NCBI RefSeq assembly: GCF_030009775.1
Contig: NZ_JASCTH010000006.1
Span: 181,562 to 245,561, forward strand
From: Actinoplanes sandaracinus
Lineage (GTDB): Bacteria > Actinomycetota > Actinomycetes > Mycobacteriales > Micromonosporaceae
Direction of reading: 5' to 3'
DNA: 64,000 bases
Under the pieces are notes generated by a model that worked only from the letters and a program-made list of their open reading frames with translations, did no database searches and was not told the DNA's origin. Every line of letters starts with the position of its first letter. Position 1 is the first letter of the stretch. Below, piece by piece: positions 1 to 8,175 of this stretch. Made by a program: the position numbers and the translations under genes.

Positions 1-148
1 GCCCCCCGCCGGGCGCCGGGGGGGGGCGCGGGCCCGCCGGGCGGGCCCCCCCCGCTCGGGGAGCCACGTGAGGGCGTGGTCCGGCGGGCGGGCCTCGGCG
101 GTGTACAGAAGCAGAGGCTGTGCACAGGATCAGAGGCTGTGTGCAAGA
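1..148. other. Non-coding GC-rich left edge with a short tandem repeat
   Basis: The first 60 bases are almost pure G and C with long G and C runs, and no coding frame is convincing. From 112 to 158 a 19-base unit (cagaggctgtgcacaggat) is repeated about two and a half times, and the last partial copy runs into the stop codon of the HAD gene at 149. The run of G and C could fold strongly and help end transcription of the leftward HAD pair, but no clean terminator is seen. Confidence 0.4.
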
Positions 149-158
149 TCAGAGGCTG
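112..158. repeat. 19-bp tandem repeat, about 2.5 copies
   Basis: Copies begin at 112, 131 and 150, each with the core cagaggctg. Copies one and two differ at two positions. The third copy covers the stop codon and the last codons of the HAD gene on the minus strand, so the array may have grown from the coding end outwards by slippage. Confidence 0.7.
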
Positions 159-958
159 AAGAGGGACTCCAGGTAGACCGCGACGCCGTCCTCGTCGTTG
201 GTGCCGGTCACCTCGTCGGCGACCGCGCGCAGCGCGGGATGGGCGTTGCCGACGGCGACACCACGGCCTGCCCAGCTCAGCAGCGGGATGTCGTTGGGCA
301 TGTCGCCGAAGGCGACCACCTGGTCGGCGGTGATGCCCTGGCGTTCGCAGAGCCAGGCCAGGCCGGCCGCCTTGGTCACGCCGGCCGCCGAGATCTCCAC
401 GAGAGCGGACGAGGACGAGCGGGTGGCCTCGACCCGGTCGCCGAGTGTGCTGCTGACCAATGCCAGGAAGTCGTCGGGGTCGGCGGTGTCCGAGCGGGCC
501 AGAAGCTTGACGGCCGGCAGCGAGGTCAGCTCTTCGGCCGAGGCGATCACCCGGACCCGGTGGTCGTGCTCCCAGCGGATCAACCAGGTGTCCTCGTGGA
601 GGAAGGCACGGCCGTCCTCGATCTCGACGGCGAGGGAGATGTCGGGCACGGCGTCGCGCAGCCGTTTCGTCACGTCGAGCAGCATCTCGGCGGCGAGTGG
701 CTGGGCGCGCAGCACCTGGTCGTTGTCGGGGTCGTAGATCACCGCGCCGTTCGCGCAGATCGCCGGCAGCGGGGCCGGCAACTGGTCGTAGAGCTGCTGC
801 AGCCAGCGCAGCGGCCGGCCGGTGACGACGACCACCGGCACCGGAATGCGGGCCAGCACATCGAGGGTGCGTGGGCTCAGGGTGCGCTCGCTGGTGATCA
901 GCGTGCCGTCGATGTCTGAGGCGACGAGCCGCCAGGGCCCCTCGGGATCGGCTTGCAT
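149..958 (-). CDS. HAD-IIB (Cof-type) phosphatase, copy 1
   Basis: A 269-residue haloacid-dehalogenase-fold phosphatase of the Cof/YbiV type, which removes phosphate from small sugar phosphates or nucleotides in the cytoplasm; the substrate cannot be told from sequence. Motif I is SDIDGTL near residue 16, with the nucleophile being the first Asp. Motif IV is GDMPNDIPLL near residue 218, binding magnesium. A C2-type cap lies between them. ATG at 958 is preferred: it overlaps the stop of the upstream HAD gene (TGATG), which suggests translational coupling. GTG at 961 is an alternative. The same-length neighbour is a paralogue from tandem duplication. Confidence 0.88.
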   Translation of the reverse strand: MQADPEGPWRLVASDIDGTLITSERTLSPRTLDVLARIPVPVVVVTGRPLRWLQQLYDQLPAPLPAICANGAVIYDPDNDQVLRAQPLAAEMLLDVTKRLRDAVPDISLAVEIEDGRAFLHEDTWLIRWEHDHRVRVIASAEELTSLPAVKLLARSDTADPDDFLALVSSTLGDRVEATRSSSSALVEISAAGVTKAAGLAWLCERQGITADQVVAFGDMPNDIPLLSWAGRGVAVGNAHPALRAVADEVTGTNDEDGVAVYLESLFSL

Positions 959-1767
959 CACCTCGACAATAGCCGGTCCAGATAGACGGCGACGCCGTCC
1001 TGATCATTGGTCAGCGTCACATCGTCGGCGACCGCCATAAGCGTGGGATGGGCGTTCGCGACGGCGACCCGGCCCCAGCCCGCCCAGGCGAACATCGGCA
1101 GGTCGTTGGGCATGTCACCGAAGACCAGGACGTCGGACGGGTCCACTCCGACGGCCTCGGCGACCACCGACAGGCCGGTGCCCTTGTCGACGCCGGCCGG
1201 GCAGATCTCCACGTAGTCGAGACCGGCCTGGGTGACCGTCGCCAGGTCGGTCGGCACCACCCGGTGGGCCGCGGCGAGCAACTCGTCGACGCCCAGCTCG
1301 AAGGACCGGGCGAATGCCTTGATCACCTCGCCGCCGAGGCACTCGGCGCGGGTGCGGGACTCGACGGTGACGGGGTAGCGCCAGGTCGGGTCGTAGTCAC
1401 CCCAGAGCGGGGCGTCGTCGTGCTCCAGCGCCTCGAACATGACCGAGAGCGGGCCGGCCACCGACTCCAGGGCGCCGAGCGCCTCGCCCAGCGCAGTGCC
1501 GGGCATGCGGGCCTGCCGTAGGTAGCGGGAGTCCGCCAGATCGAGCACCCAGCCGCCCTGCGCCAGCACCAGGAAGTCGGCGACGCGGATGTCGTTGCGG
1601 GTCAGAGAGGTGAGACGCGGGCCGCGCCCGGTGGCGGCCACGATCCGGATGCCGGCGGCGCGGACCCGGTCGAGAACCTCATGGGTGTACGCCGAAACGG
1701 TGTCGTCAGTGCGAACCAGTGTGCCGTCGAGATCCGTGGCGATCAGCTTGGGAAGCCCGGGCTTCAT
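958..1767 (-). CDS. HAD-IIB (Cof-type) phosphatase, copy 2
   Basis: A 269-residue HAD phosphatase, paralogous to the gene at 149-958. Motif I is ATDLDGTL near residue 11 and motif IV GDMPNDLPMF near residue 218. Both catalytic Asp residues of motif I and the acidic pair of motif IV are present, so the enzyme should be active on a small phosphorylated metabolite. A good ribosome binding site (GGAGG, five bases before ATG) sets the start. The stop overlaps the start of copy 1, so the two form an operon. A strong hairpin at 1821-1864 separates this pair from serS upstream. Confidence 0.88.
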   Translation of the reverse strand: MKPGLPKLIATDLDGTLVRTDDTVSAYTHEVLDRVRAAGIRIVAATGRGPRLTSLTRNDIRVADFLVLAQGGWVLDLADSRYLRQARMPGTALGEALGALESVAGPLSVMFEALEHDDAPLWGDYDPTWRYPVTVESRTRAECLGGEVIKAFARSFELGVDELLAAAHRVVPTDLATVTQAGLDYVEICPAGVDKGTGLSVVAEAVGVDPSDVLVFGDMPNDLPMFAWAGWGRVAVANAHPTLMAVADDVTLTNDQDGVAVYLDRLLSR

Positions 1768-1820
1768 CGAAACCTCCGTGGGTCGGCTGACCCCCGCGGA
1801 GGGCGGAAGGTGAACGCTAC

Positions 1821-1864
1821 ACCGCTCGGCTACCAGCTGCCATCACATCTGGTAGCCGAGCGGT
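1821..1864 (-). terminator. Hairpin after serS
   Basis: A perfect 16-bp inverted repeat (1821-1836 and 1849-1864) with a 12-base loop lies just beyond the serS stop codon. It lacks a clear T run, as is common in high-GC actinobacteria. It probably ends serS transcription before the HAD pair. Confidence 0.75.
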
Positions 1865-1869
1865 TGCGC

Positions 1870-3126
1870 TTACTTGAAGGGTTCGAGCACGTCGCGCCCG
1901 CCGAGGAACGGCTGGAGCGCTTTCGGCACCCGCACCGAGCCGTCCGGCTGCTGGTGGTTCTCCAGGATCGGGATCAGCCACCGGGTCGTCGCGAGCGTCC
2001 CGTTCAGCGTCGCGACGGTCTGCGGCTTGCCGTTGTCGTCGCGGTAACGGATGTTGAGCCGGCGGGCCTGGAAGGTCGTCGTGTTCGACGTCGAGGTCAC
2101 CTCGCGGTAGCGGTTCTGCGACGGCACCCACGCCTCGCAGTCGAACTTGCGGACCGCGCTCGATCCGAGGTCACCGGCGGCCACGTCGATCACCCGGTAA
2201 GGAATCTCGACCTTGGCCAGCATCTCCTCCTCCATGGCGAGTAGGCGCTGGTGTTCCTCGGCCGCGTCCTCGGGGCGGCAGAACGAGAACATCTCCACCT
2301 TGTCGAACTGGTGGACCCGGAGGATGCCGCGCACGTCCTTGCCGTGCGAGCCGGCTTCCCGGCGGTAACACGACGACCAGCCGGCATAGCGGCGCGGCCC
2401 GTCGAGGTCGAGGATCTCGTTCGAGTGGTACGCCGCGAGCGCCACCTCCGAGGTGCCGACCAGATAGAGATCGTCGGCCTCCAGCCGGTAGACCTCGCTG
2501 GCGTGGGCGCCCAGATAACCGGTGCCCTCCATCGACTCGGGCCGGACCAGGGTCGGCGTGATCGACGGGATGAAGCCGTGCTCGACCGCCTGCTGGATGG
2601 CGAGTTGCAGCATGCCGAGCTGTAGCAGCGCGCCCACGCCGGTGAGGAAGTAGAACCGCGACCCCGAGACCTTCGCGCCGCGTTCGGTGTCGATCGCGCG
2701 CAGAGCCTCGCCGATCTCCAGGTGGTCCTTCGGGTTCTCGATCTGCGGGAGGTCGCCGACCTCGCGCAGCACCACGAAGTCGTCCTCACCGCCGGGAGGG
2801 GCACCCTCGACCACGTTCGACACGGCCATGTGCGCCCGCTTCAGCGCCTGCTCGGCCTCACCGGCGGCGGCCTCGGCCGCCTTCACCTCAACGGCCAGAT
2901 CCTTGGTACGCGTCAGCAGCGCCGCACGCTCGTCCCCGGAAGCCTTCGCGACCTCTTTGCCGATGGACCGCTGCTCCGCGCGGACCGCCTCGAACCGCTG
3001 GGTGGCGGCTCGGCGCTCGGCGTCGGCACGCAGCAGATCGTCGACGAGGTCGGTGGACTCACCGCGCAGCCGCTGGCTGGCGCGGATCAGGTCGGGGTCT
3101 TCACGAAGCAGACGCAGGTCAATCAC
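1870..3126 (-). CDS. serS: Seryl-tRNA synthetase
   Basis: Charges tRNA-Ser with serine in the cytoplasm. The 418-residue length is normal. The N-terminal 100 residues are the long antiparallel coiled coil that grips the tRNA-Ser variable arm (rich in Arg, Glu and Ala). The class II core follows: motif 2 contains [20 protein letters not shown] near residue 253, and motif 3 the [10 protein letters not shown] segment near residue 373, in the form seen in actinobacteria. The start is GTG (MIDLRLL). It is monocistronic or leads a short unit ended by the hairpin at 1821-1864. Two tRNA-Ser genes lie elsewhere in the window. Confidence 0.97.
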   Translation of the reverse strand: MIDLRLLREDPDLIRASQRLRGESTDLVDDLLRADAERRAATQRFEAVRAEQRSIGKEVAKASGDERAALLTRTKDLAVEVKAAEAAAGEAEQALKRAHMAVSNVVEGAPPGGEDDFVVLREVGDLPQIENPKDHLEIGEALRAIDTERGAKVSGSRFYFLTGVGALLQLGMLQLAIQQAVEHGFIPSITPTLVRPESMEGTGYLGAHASEVYRLEADDLYLVGTSEVALAAYHSNEILDLDGPRRYAGWSSCYRREAGSHGKDVRGILRVHQFDKVEMFSFCRPEDAAEEHQRLLAMEEEMLAKVEIPYRVIDVAAGDLGSSAVRKFDCEAWVPSQNRYREVTSTSNTTTFQARRLNIRYRDDNGKPQTVATLNGTLATTRWLIPILENHQQPDGSVRVPKALQPFLGGRDVLEPFK

Positions 3127-3181
3127 GGTTGTCGAGCCTACCGGCGTCCGGGTCCGGTCAGCACCCGGATATCCCCCGGTG

Positions 3182-3874
3182 TCACGATCGGTGGGGCTGG
3201 TCCAGCTCGCCGGGCACTGAGGCGAACGGCGTGGTCGGGGTGATGCTCAGGTCGAGCGGGTCCTCGTCCGGCGTCTCGTCCGCCCGGGCGGGCTTGCGCG
3301 CCGTCGTGCCGGTGGGCCGCCACAGGGCGATCAGCGCGGCGCTCACCGCGGCCAGCGCGCACCACAGCCCTCGCCCGAGCGCGACCCGCAGGGGAGCCAT
3401 GTCCAGGGGATAGTGCTGCGGGATCAGGACGCTCACCCGGCTGAGATGCTGAACCAGCGCCAGGACCAGCGCGAGGAGCACGCCGCCCACCGCGAAGCCG
3501 GCGAGTCTCGTGAACGGCCGGCCGGCGGGCGGGCCGAACAGGGTCAGCACGACCGCGACCGCCAGCAGCAGCAGCCCGGCCACGTAGCCGCCGCCCGCTC
3601 CGCCGAGGTCGATCAGGGTGCCGAGGACGATCCGTTCCTCGCTCAGGTTCTCCGATCCGAGCGTCAGCCCGTCCATCGTGGTGGTCTGCCACTCGGAGAC
3701 CAGCGAACCGAAAGCCGCCACGGCGCCCAGAGCCGCCGTCAGCACCGGCAGGCGCTGGTCGTCGAGCAGGCCGCGGAGGAACGCCCGCCGGGCCGGCTGA
3801 CGATCGGGCTCTCCTTCGGCGGCACCGAAGCTGATCACCGACGGGGACTGAGGATCCACGGCCATGGGATCCAT
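3182..3874 (-). CDS. Membrane protein of unknown function
   Basis: A 230-residue protein I do not recognise. After a cytoplasmic N-terminus of about 45 residues there are roughly four hydrophobic segments (near residues 47-65, 100-120, 133-153 and 175-195), then a polar, acidic C-terminal tail ending in a Pro-rich segment. It looks like an actinobacterial inner-membrane protein with no catalytic motif. ATG at 3874 is preferred because GAGGGG lies just upstream; longer forms would run into the divergent OsmC gene. It shares the short promoter region 3875-3932 with osmC. Confidence 0.7.
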   Translation of the reverse strand: MDPMAVDPQSPSVISFGAAEGEPDRQPARRAFLRGLLDDQRLPVLTAALGAVAAFGSLVSEWQTTTMDGLTLGSENLSEERIVLGTLIDLGGAGGGYVAGLLLLAVAVVLTLFGPPAGRPFTRLAGFAVGGVLLALVLALVQHLSRVSVLIPQHYPLDMAPLRVALGRGLWCALAAVSAALIALWRPTGTTARKPARADETPDEDPLDLSITPTTPFASVPGELDQPHRS

Positions 3875-3932
3875 GATGGCCCCTCGCCCGGTCGGCGGAC
3901 CAACGGGCGAGATATCGGATAGCGTTCTGGTC

Positions 3933-4361
3933 ATGCCTATTCGTTCTTCTTCTGCCCGCTGGGAAGGGAACCTCACCGAGGGTTCCGGCACCGTCAAGAC
4001 CGGCAAGGGTGGCCTTCAGGGCGCCTACTCCTTCAAGTCGCGTTTCGAGGAGGGCGAGGGGACCAACCCCGAGGAACTGATCGCGGCCGCACACGCCGGC
4101 TGCTTCTCGATGGCCTTCTCGAAGGGCCTCGCCGACGCGGGCTTCACCCCCACGTCGGTGGAGACCGTGGCGAAGGTCCATCTCGACAAGACCGACGCCG
4201 GTTTCGGCGTCTCCCGCATCGACCTGGAGACCGTCGGCGACGTTCCCGGCATCGACGATGCCAAGTTCCAGGAGCTCGCCGAGGGCGCCAAGGAGAACTG
4301 CCCGATCTCTCGCCTGCTCAAGCCGGGCGCGGAGATCAGCCTCGTCGCGAAACTGGCCTGA
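3933..4361 (+). CDS. OsmC-family organic hydroperoxide reductase
   Basis: A 142-residue OsmC/OhrA-fold protein, normal length, that reduces organic hydroperoxides through two reactive cysteines. The first Cys is in the AAHAGCFSMAFS helix (near residue 55) and the second in the KENCPISRLL segment near the C-terminus, the usual spacing for OsmC. The start at 3933 gives MPIRSSSARWEGNL, matching the family N-terminus. There is no strong Shine-Dalgarno and the upstream gap is short, so the mRNA may be leaderless or nearly so. A hairpin follows at 4372-4403. Confidence 0.92.
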   Translation: MPIRSSSARWEGNLTEGSGTVKTGKGGLQGAYSFKSRFEEGEGTNPEELIAAAHAGCFSMAFSKGLADAGFTPTSVETVAKVHLDKTDAGFGVSRIDLETVGDVPGIDDAKFQELAEGAKENCPISRLLKPGAEISLVAKLA

Positions 4362-4371
4362 CACAGTCCGG

Positions 4372-4403
4372 TCCGGCGCGGTCCTTTGCCCGGCCGCGCC
4401 GGA
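4372..4403 (+). terminator. Hairpin after the OsmC gene
   Basis: A perfect 10-bp inverted repeat (4372-4381 and 4394-4403) with a 12-base loop follows 10 bases after the OsmC stop. It lies before the mini-peptidase gene, probably separating their transcripts. No T run is seen. Confidence 0.6.
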
Positions 4404-4423
4404 AACGCGGGCACAATGGGCTC

Positions 4424-4777
4424 GTGCCGGTCGAGATGAGTCAGGAACGTTTCGAGGAACTGGTCGGCGAGGCCCTCGACGAGGTGCCGGTCGAGCTGAT
4501 GTCGCTGCTGAACAACGTGGTCTTCCTGGTCGAGGACGCGCCGGCGGACGGCGGCGACGACCTGCTCGGCCTCTACGAGGGCACCGCGCTCACCGAGCGT
4601 GGGTGGGACTACGCCGGTGCGCTGCCCGACCGCATCACCATCTATCGGCTGCCCACGCTCAAGTTCTGCGAGAGCGAGGAGGACGTGGTCGACGAGGTCG
4701 CGATCACGGTGGTGCACGAGATCGCCCACCATTTCGGGATCGACGACCAGCGGCTGCACGAACTCGGTTGGGGCTGA
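4424..4777 (+). CDS. Minimal zincin-type metallopeptidase (DUF1025-like)
   Basis: A 117-residue cytoplasmic protein of the minimal zinc-peptidase family (Zincin_1 type). The zinc-binding helix is HEIAHHFGIDDQRLHELGWG near the C-terminus: His-Glu-x-x-His with a third ligand further on, and the family-typical final Leu-Gly-Trp. The rest is an acidic alpha/beta domain. Its substrate is unknown in most organisms. GTG at 4424 is taken as start; an in-frame ATG at 4436 would shorten it by four residues. A possible -10 element (cacaat) just upstream hints at a very short leader. Confidence 0.88.
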   Translation: MPVEMSQERFEELVGEALDEVPVELMSLLNNVVFLVEDAPADGGDDLLGLYEGTALTERGWDYAGALPDRITIYRLPTLKFCESEEDVVDEVAITVVHEIAHHFGIDDQRLHELGWG

Positions 4778-4807
4778 CGGGTTGTCTCCGCGACCTACGC
4801 TGGCCTC

Positions 4808-5551
4808 ATGCGCAGCGATCTCTTCTCGGCCGAGAACCTTGAGAAAGAACACAGCCAGCCGGGCCTCCGGCTGCAAAACTCGAAACTCCTCAAAGCCGAG
4901 CTGAACGGCGAGTTCATGGCCCGGACCGGCTCGATGGTGGCCTATCAGGGGCAGGTGACCTTCGAGGCGCTCGGCTCCGGCGGCCTCGGCAAGTTCCTCA
5001 AGCAGAAGCTGACCGGCGAGGGTGTCCCGCTGATGCGGGTCCGCGGCAACGGCGACGTCTTCCTCGCCGAGAACGCCGCCGACATCCACCTGATCGACCT
5101 GGAGCCGGGCGACGCCCTCTCGATCAACGGGGCGAACGTGCTGGCCTTCGACTCCTCGCTGAAGTACGACATCAAGATGGTCGGCGGTGCCGGCATGATG
5201 TCCAACGCCGGCCTGTTCAACTGCGTCTTCTCCGGTCACGGGCGGATCGCGGTCACCACCAAGGGCACGCCCGTGGTGCTCAACGTCGACCAGCCCACCT
5301 TCGTCGACCCGCAGGCCGCGATCGCCTGGTCGGCCAGTCTGCAGACCGGTTTCCACAAGGCCGAGCAGTTCAACCTCGGCACCCTGCTGGGCCGCACCAC
5401 GGGTGAGCGTTTCACGATGAGCTTCGCCGGCCAGGGCTTCGTCATCGTGCAGCCGTCCGAGGAGCCGCCGGCCGGCCTGGCCGGCGCCGGCGGCAAGAAG
5501 GAGTCCAGCAGCGGTGGCGGCGGCATCCTGAGCGACCTGTTCGACGACTAG
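4808..5551 (+). CDS. AIM24-family protein
   Basis: A 247-residue protein of the AIM24/TIGR00266-like family, a double-stranded beta-helix-like fold named after a yeast mitochondrial protein. Bacterial roles are unclear. Visible family signs are the repeated beta-strand pattern with Gly turns, a GxGGLGKFLKQKLTGEG segment and the MMSNAGLFNCVFSGHG core. The C-terminus becomes Gly/Ser-rich and ends in an acidic ILSDLFDD. The ATG start lacks a strong ribosome binding site. It faces pheA tail to tail with a 16-base gap. Confidence 0.85.
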   Translation: MRSDLFSAENLEKEHSQPGLRLQNSKLLKAELNGEFMARTGSMVAYQGQVTFEALGSGGLGKFLKQKLTGEGVPLMRVRGNGDVFLAENAADIHLIDLEPGDALSINGANVLAFDSSLKYDIKMVGGAGMMSNAGLFNCVFSGHGRIAVTTKGTPVVLNVDQPTFVDPQAAIAWSASLQTGFHKAEQFNLGTLLGRTTGERFTMSFAGQGFVIVQPSEEPPAGLAGAGGKKESSSGGGGILSDLFDD

Positions 5552-5567
5552 GCGCGCCCGCCGGCGG

Positions 5568-6509
5568 TCACGACCCGGAGCGCAGCCGTGCCAGCCAGGC
5601 CGCCGAGTCGGCGAAATCGCCGTCGGACAGGCCCGGCGGCGCCGCCACCGGCGGCTCCGGCTGGAGGCGGTGCTTGGGGTAACTGCCCAGGAAGCGGACC
5701 TCGGCGCAGATCCGGCGGAGACCCTGGAGGGCTTCGCCGAGCCGCGGTTCGGCGACGTGGCCGGTGCAGTCCAGGAAGAAGAAGTACGTCCCCAACTGCT
5801 CCCCGGTCGGCCGGGACTCGATCCGGGACAGGTTGATGCCGCGCACGGCCAGTTCGGTCAGCACCGCGAGGAGCGCGCCGACCTGGTCGTGCCGGATGGA
5901 CACGGCCAGCGAGGTGACGTCGTCGCCGGTCGGGGCGGCCGGCGGACCGGGGCGGGTGAGCAGCGCGAAGCGGGTGACGGCCTCAGCCCGGTCGGCCACC
6001 TTTTCGGCGAGCACGGCCAGTTTGTTACGGCTCACGCCGATCGGGGCGCACAGGGCCGCGTCATGCTCCCCTGCTGCCGCGCTGATCGCCGCCGCCGCGT
6101 TGGAGAGCACGTCGACCACCACCGCGTCCGGCGCGTTCGCCTGCAGCCAGCGGCGGCACTGGGCCGAGGCCTGCGGGTGCGCGGCGATCGAGCGGATGTC
6201 CGCGAGCGGGGTCAGGCGGCGAGCGGCGAGCACGAACTCGACCGGCAGCAGCACCTCGCGCGTGATCATCAGAGGGCTTCCGGTGATCAGTTCGTCGAGC
6301 GTGACCGAGACCGCGCCACCTACCGAGTTCTCCACCGGGACGAGAGCAGCGTCCGCCTCGCCGGCGCGCACCGCCTCAAGGGCCTCGGGCACACTGCGCG
6401 CCGGGGTGCGAACCCCGTGCTCAGCTGCGGGAATGGTGCGCAGGGCCGCTTCGGTGAACGTGCCCTCCGGACCGAGGTACGCGAAGCGGGTGGGCGGCGT
6501 TCCGGGCAT
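5568..6509 (-). CDS. pheA: Prephenate dehydratase
   Basis: Converts prephenate to phenylpyruvate, the committed step of phenylalanine synthesis. The 313-residue protein has the catalytic domain first (AYLGPEGTFTEAAL at the N-terminus; TRFALLTR near residue 177, carrying the conserved Thr-Arg-Phe). An ACT domain that senses Phe follows (LTELAVRGINLSRIESRPTG, with the family ESRP motif). It is a stand-alone dehydratase without a chorismate mutase domain, usual for actinobacteria. ATG at 6509 (MPGTPPTRF) is preferred over the upstream ATG at 6539 because homology begins here and GGAAA precedes it. Confidence 0.95.
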   Translation of the reverse strand: MPGTPPTRFAYLGPEGTFTEAALRTIPAAEHGVRTPARSVPEALEAVRAGEADAALVPVENSVGGAVSVTLDELITGSPLMITREVLLPVEFVLAARRLTPLADIRSIAAHPQASAQCRRWLQANAPDAVVVDVLSNAAAAISAAAGEHDAALCAPIGVSRNKLAVLAEKVADRAEAVTRFALLTRPGPPAAPTGDDVTSLAVSIRHDQVGALLAVLTELAVRGINLSRIESRPTGEQLGTYFFFLDCTGHVAEPRLGEALQGLRRICAEVRFLGSYPKHRLQPEPPVAAPPGLSDGDFADSAAWLARLRSGS

Positions 6510-6573
6510 TTTCCAGAGTCTAGGGGCTGCCGCACCCATCTCGCGAGAGCAAGGCCGGGTGGCACGGGTCTGG

Positions 6574-7146
6574 TCAGAAACCGCAGGCCAGCGCCCGGAT
6601 GCCCGCCGGGGCCTCGGCTTTCACCTGGGGATTGCACACGTCGGTGCCGGCAGTGACGAGTGTGAGGGCCGCTCCGACGCCGGTGGCGACCACCGAGAGC
6701 GGCTCCGCCCCGGTCATCCCGATCATGGTGAAGCTCCAGGTCCCCGAGCAGTAGGGGCCGTCCACCACGGCCAGGTCGCCCTCCGGGACGGCGGGATCCT
6801 TCTTCGCCAGGTCGACGACCTGTGCGCCGGTGGGCTCGCCGGCGCACCGGGCGGCCCGTGAGGGGGTGGGGCTCGGTGACGTGGCGGCCGGCGTGGTCGG
6901 GGTGGCCGGTCTGGTGGTCGCGGCCGGCGGCGGGGTTCCGTTGCCCGGCAGGGTCGGCAGCGTCACGGCCGGTGGGGACCAGGCCGTCGTCGGGGCGGCC
7001 GAGGGCGCGAGCCCACCGGCGGGCAGGCCGCCGCTGACCCGTGGCAGAGGCGGCCGGGTCGGCAGGCTCTCGGGCGGTGAGCCGCAGGCGGCGCTCAGCA
7101 GCAGGGCGCCCACGACCAGTGGAAGGCGGAGCGTGCGGGGGGACAC
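6574..7146 (-). CDS. Lipoprotein with proline/threonine-rich linker
   Basis: A 190-residue predicted lipoprotein. The signal peptide ends in a lipobox LLSAAC with the lipidated Cys near residue 21. A Pro/Ser/Thr-rich linker of about 75 residues follows, then a compact C-terminal domain of about 90 residues with four Cys that could form two disulphides. I do not recognise the domain. It should sit outside the cell, anchored in the membrane. GTG start. It is in the same direction as pheA, 64 bases upstream of it. Confidence 0.72.
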   Translation of the reverse strand: MSPRTLRLPLVVGALLLSAACGSPPESLPTRPPLPRVSGGLPAGGLAPSAAPTTAWSPPAVTLPTLPGNGTPPPAATTRPATPTTPAATSPSPTPSRAARCAGEPTGAQVVDLAKKDPAVPEGDLAVVDGPYCSGTWSFTMIGMTGAEPLSVVATGVGAALTLVTAGTDVCNPQVKAEAPAGIRALACGF

Positions 7147-7170
7147 GGCCTCATGGTAGGAGCCGCGAGG

Positions 7171-7557
7171 TCAGCTGGCGATACGGTGGCCCGCGGCGGC
7201 GAGAGTATTGACCGCCTCGGTCAGCCGCACCGTGGGCACCAGCAGGTAATCCGTGTCGTACGTCGAGAAGGTCACGATGTTGACGCGGGCGTCGGCGAGC
7301 GGCCCCACCAGCGAGGCGAGCACCCCGGTCATGGCCAGAGTGAGGTCCGCGACGCGGAAGCACCGCCAGGCCGTGTCGACGATCGCGCCCTCGGGCACCC
7401 GGTCGTTGGGGCAGATCACCGAGAGCTCGTCGACGCCCCAGGTCACCGAGATGACCGTCTTGTCGTCCGGACCTGCGGTGAGCGAGGAGGGCAGGGATGA
7501 GCCGGCGGGAAGCCGACACACCGCGTATTCACCCGGTAACAGGTCTAGATCGAGCAT
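7171..7557 (-). CDS. ACT-domain protein
   Basis: A 128-residue stand-alone protein with the two-lobed ACT-like arrangement seen in the ACT_7/CASTOR group: an N-terminal half (residues 1-62) and a C-terminal ACT domain (residues 63-128, VADLTLAMTGVLASLVGPLA then VNIVTFSTYDTDYLLVP). Such proteins bind amino acids. The ligand here is unknown, but pheA with its own ACT domain lies nearby. The ATG start follows a 21-base palindrome at 7582-7602 that may be an operator. Confidence 0.82.
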   Translation of the reverse strand: MLDLDLLPGEYAVCRLPAGSSLPSSLTAGPDDKTVISVTWGVDELSVICPNDRVPEGAIVDTAWRCFRVADLTLAMTGVLASLVGPLADARVNIVTFSTYDTDYLLVPTVRLTEAVNTLAAAGHRIAS

Positions 7558-7581
7558 CTTCGCAGACTACGTTGCGGATCT

Positions 7582-7602
7582 GTAACAACCAATGGTTGCT
7601 AC
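7582..7602. promoter_or_regulatory. Palindrome upstream of the ACT gene
   Basis: A 21-base dyad with the inner arms caacca and tggttg perfect around a single central a; extended to ten bases per arm it has one mismatch. It sits 25-45 bases before the ACT gene start, where a repressor or activator would act. The binding factor is unknown. Confidence 0.5.
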
Positions 7603-7640
7603 CTGCGGTGAACGCCACATCGTAGTGAACAAAAGGGATG

Positions 7641-8102
7641 TCAGTACCGTACCGGGGACAGGAAGGTCAGGGTTCCGCCCACGCGGTCGCCGGCCATCAG
7701 GGGTGTCGAGATCGCGTCGACCGTGAGAGGGGTCTCACCCTCGCCCGGCACGACCCGCATCAGGCCGCGGGCCAGTCGCTCGCTGCGGAGTGCGAGCAGG
7801 GGCGGGATGTTGTCCGTCTCCTGCTCCTCCAGGCGGCCGCCACCCGCGGTGAAGTCGATGAGGTGCAGTGCCGTGTTGAGCCGCAGGCCGATGGCCTCGG
7901 ACGGCTTGCCCAGGCCGAGCATCTCGCTGCACGACGCCGACAACGCGAGTATCAGGCCGTCGGCTCCGATGACCAGGCAGGGCTCGTCCGCCGTCGTGAC
8001 CGTCATCGTCCAGCGCTCGACGCTGGTGACGAACTCGGCCTCCGAAGGTGTCCGGGCCTGAGGGACGAACGCTCCCGAGAGGGAGAGCTCAACATGCGCC
8101 AC
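7641..8102 (-). CDS. PAS-domain protein
   Basis: A 153-residue cytoplasmic protein with one PAS-like domain (about residues 40-150: CLVIGADGLILALSASCSEM, then GLRLNTALHLIDF). No kinase, cyclase or DNA-binding part is attached, so it probably senses a ligand or partner and passes the signal by protein contact. The GTG start is set by a strong AGGAGGAG three bases upstream. A terminator at 8127-8160 separates it from the NERD-like gene upstream. Confidence 0.72.
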   Translation of the reverse strand: MAHVELSLSGAFVPQARTPSEAEFVTSVERWTMTVTTADEPCLVIGADGLILALSASCSEMLGLGKPSEAIGLRLNTALHLIDFTAGGGRLEEQETDNIPPLLALRSERLARGLMRVVPGEGETPLTVDAISTPLMAGDRVGGTLTFLSPVRY

Positions 8103-8126
8103 CGGCTCCTCCTCGCTCCTCGTTGA

Positions 8127-8160
8127 CGTCGAGGCCGACGCGGAAACGTCGGCCTCGACG
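8127..8160 (-). terminator. Strong hairpin after the NERD-like gene
   Basis: A perfect 14-bp inverted repeat (8127-8140 and 8147-8160) with a 6-base loop cggaaa lies just past the stop at 8176 in the leftward direction. It probably ends the NERD-like transcript before the PAS gene. Confidence 0.75.
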
Positions 8161-8175
8161 GCGTCGTCAGGAACG

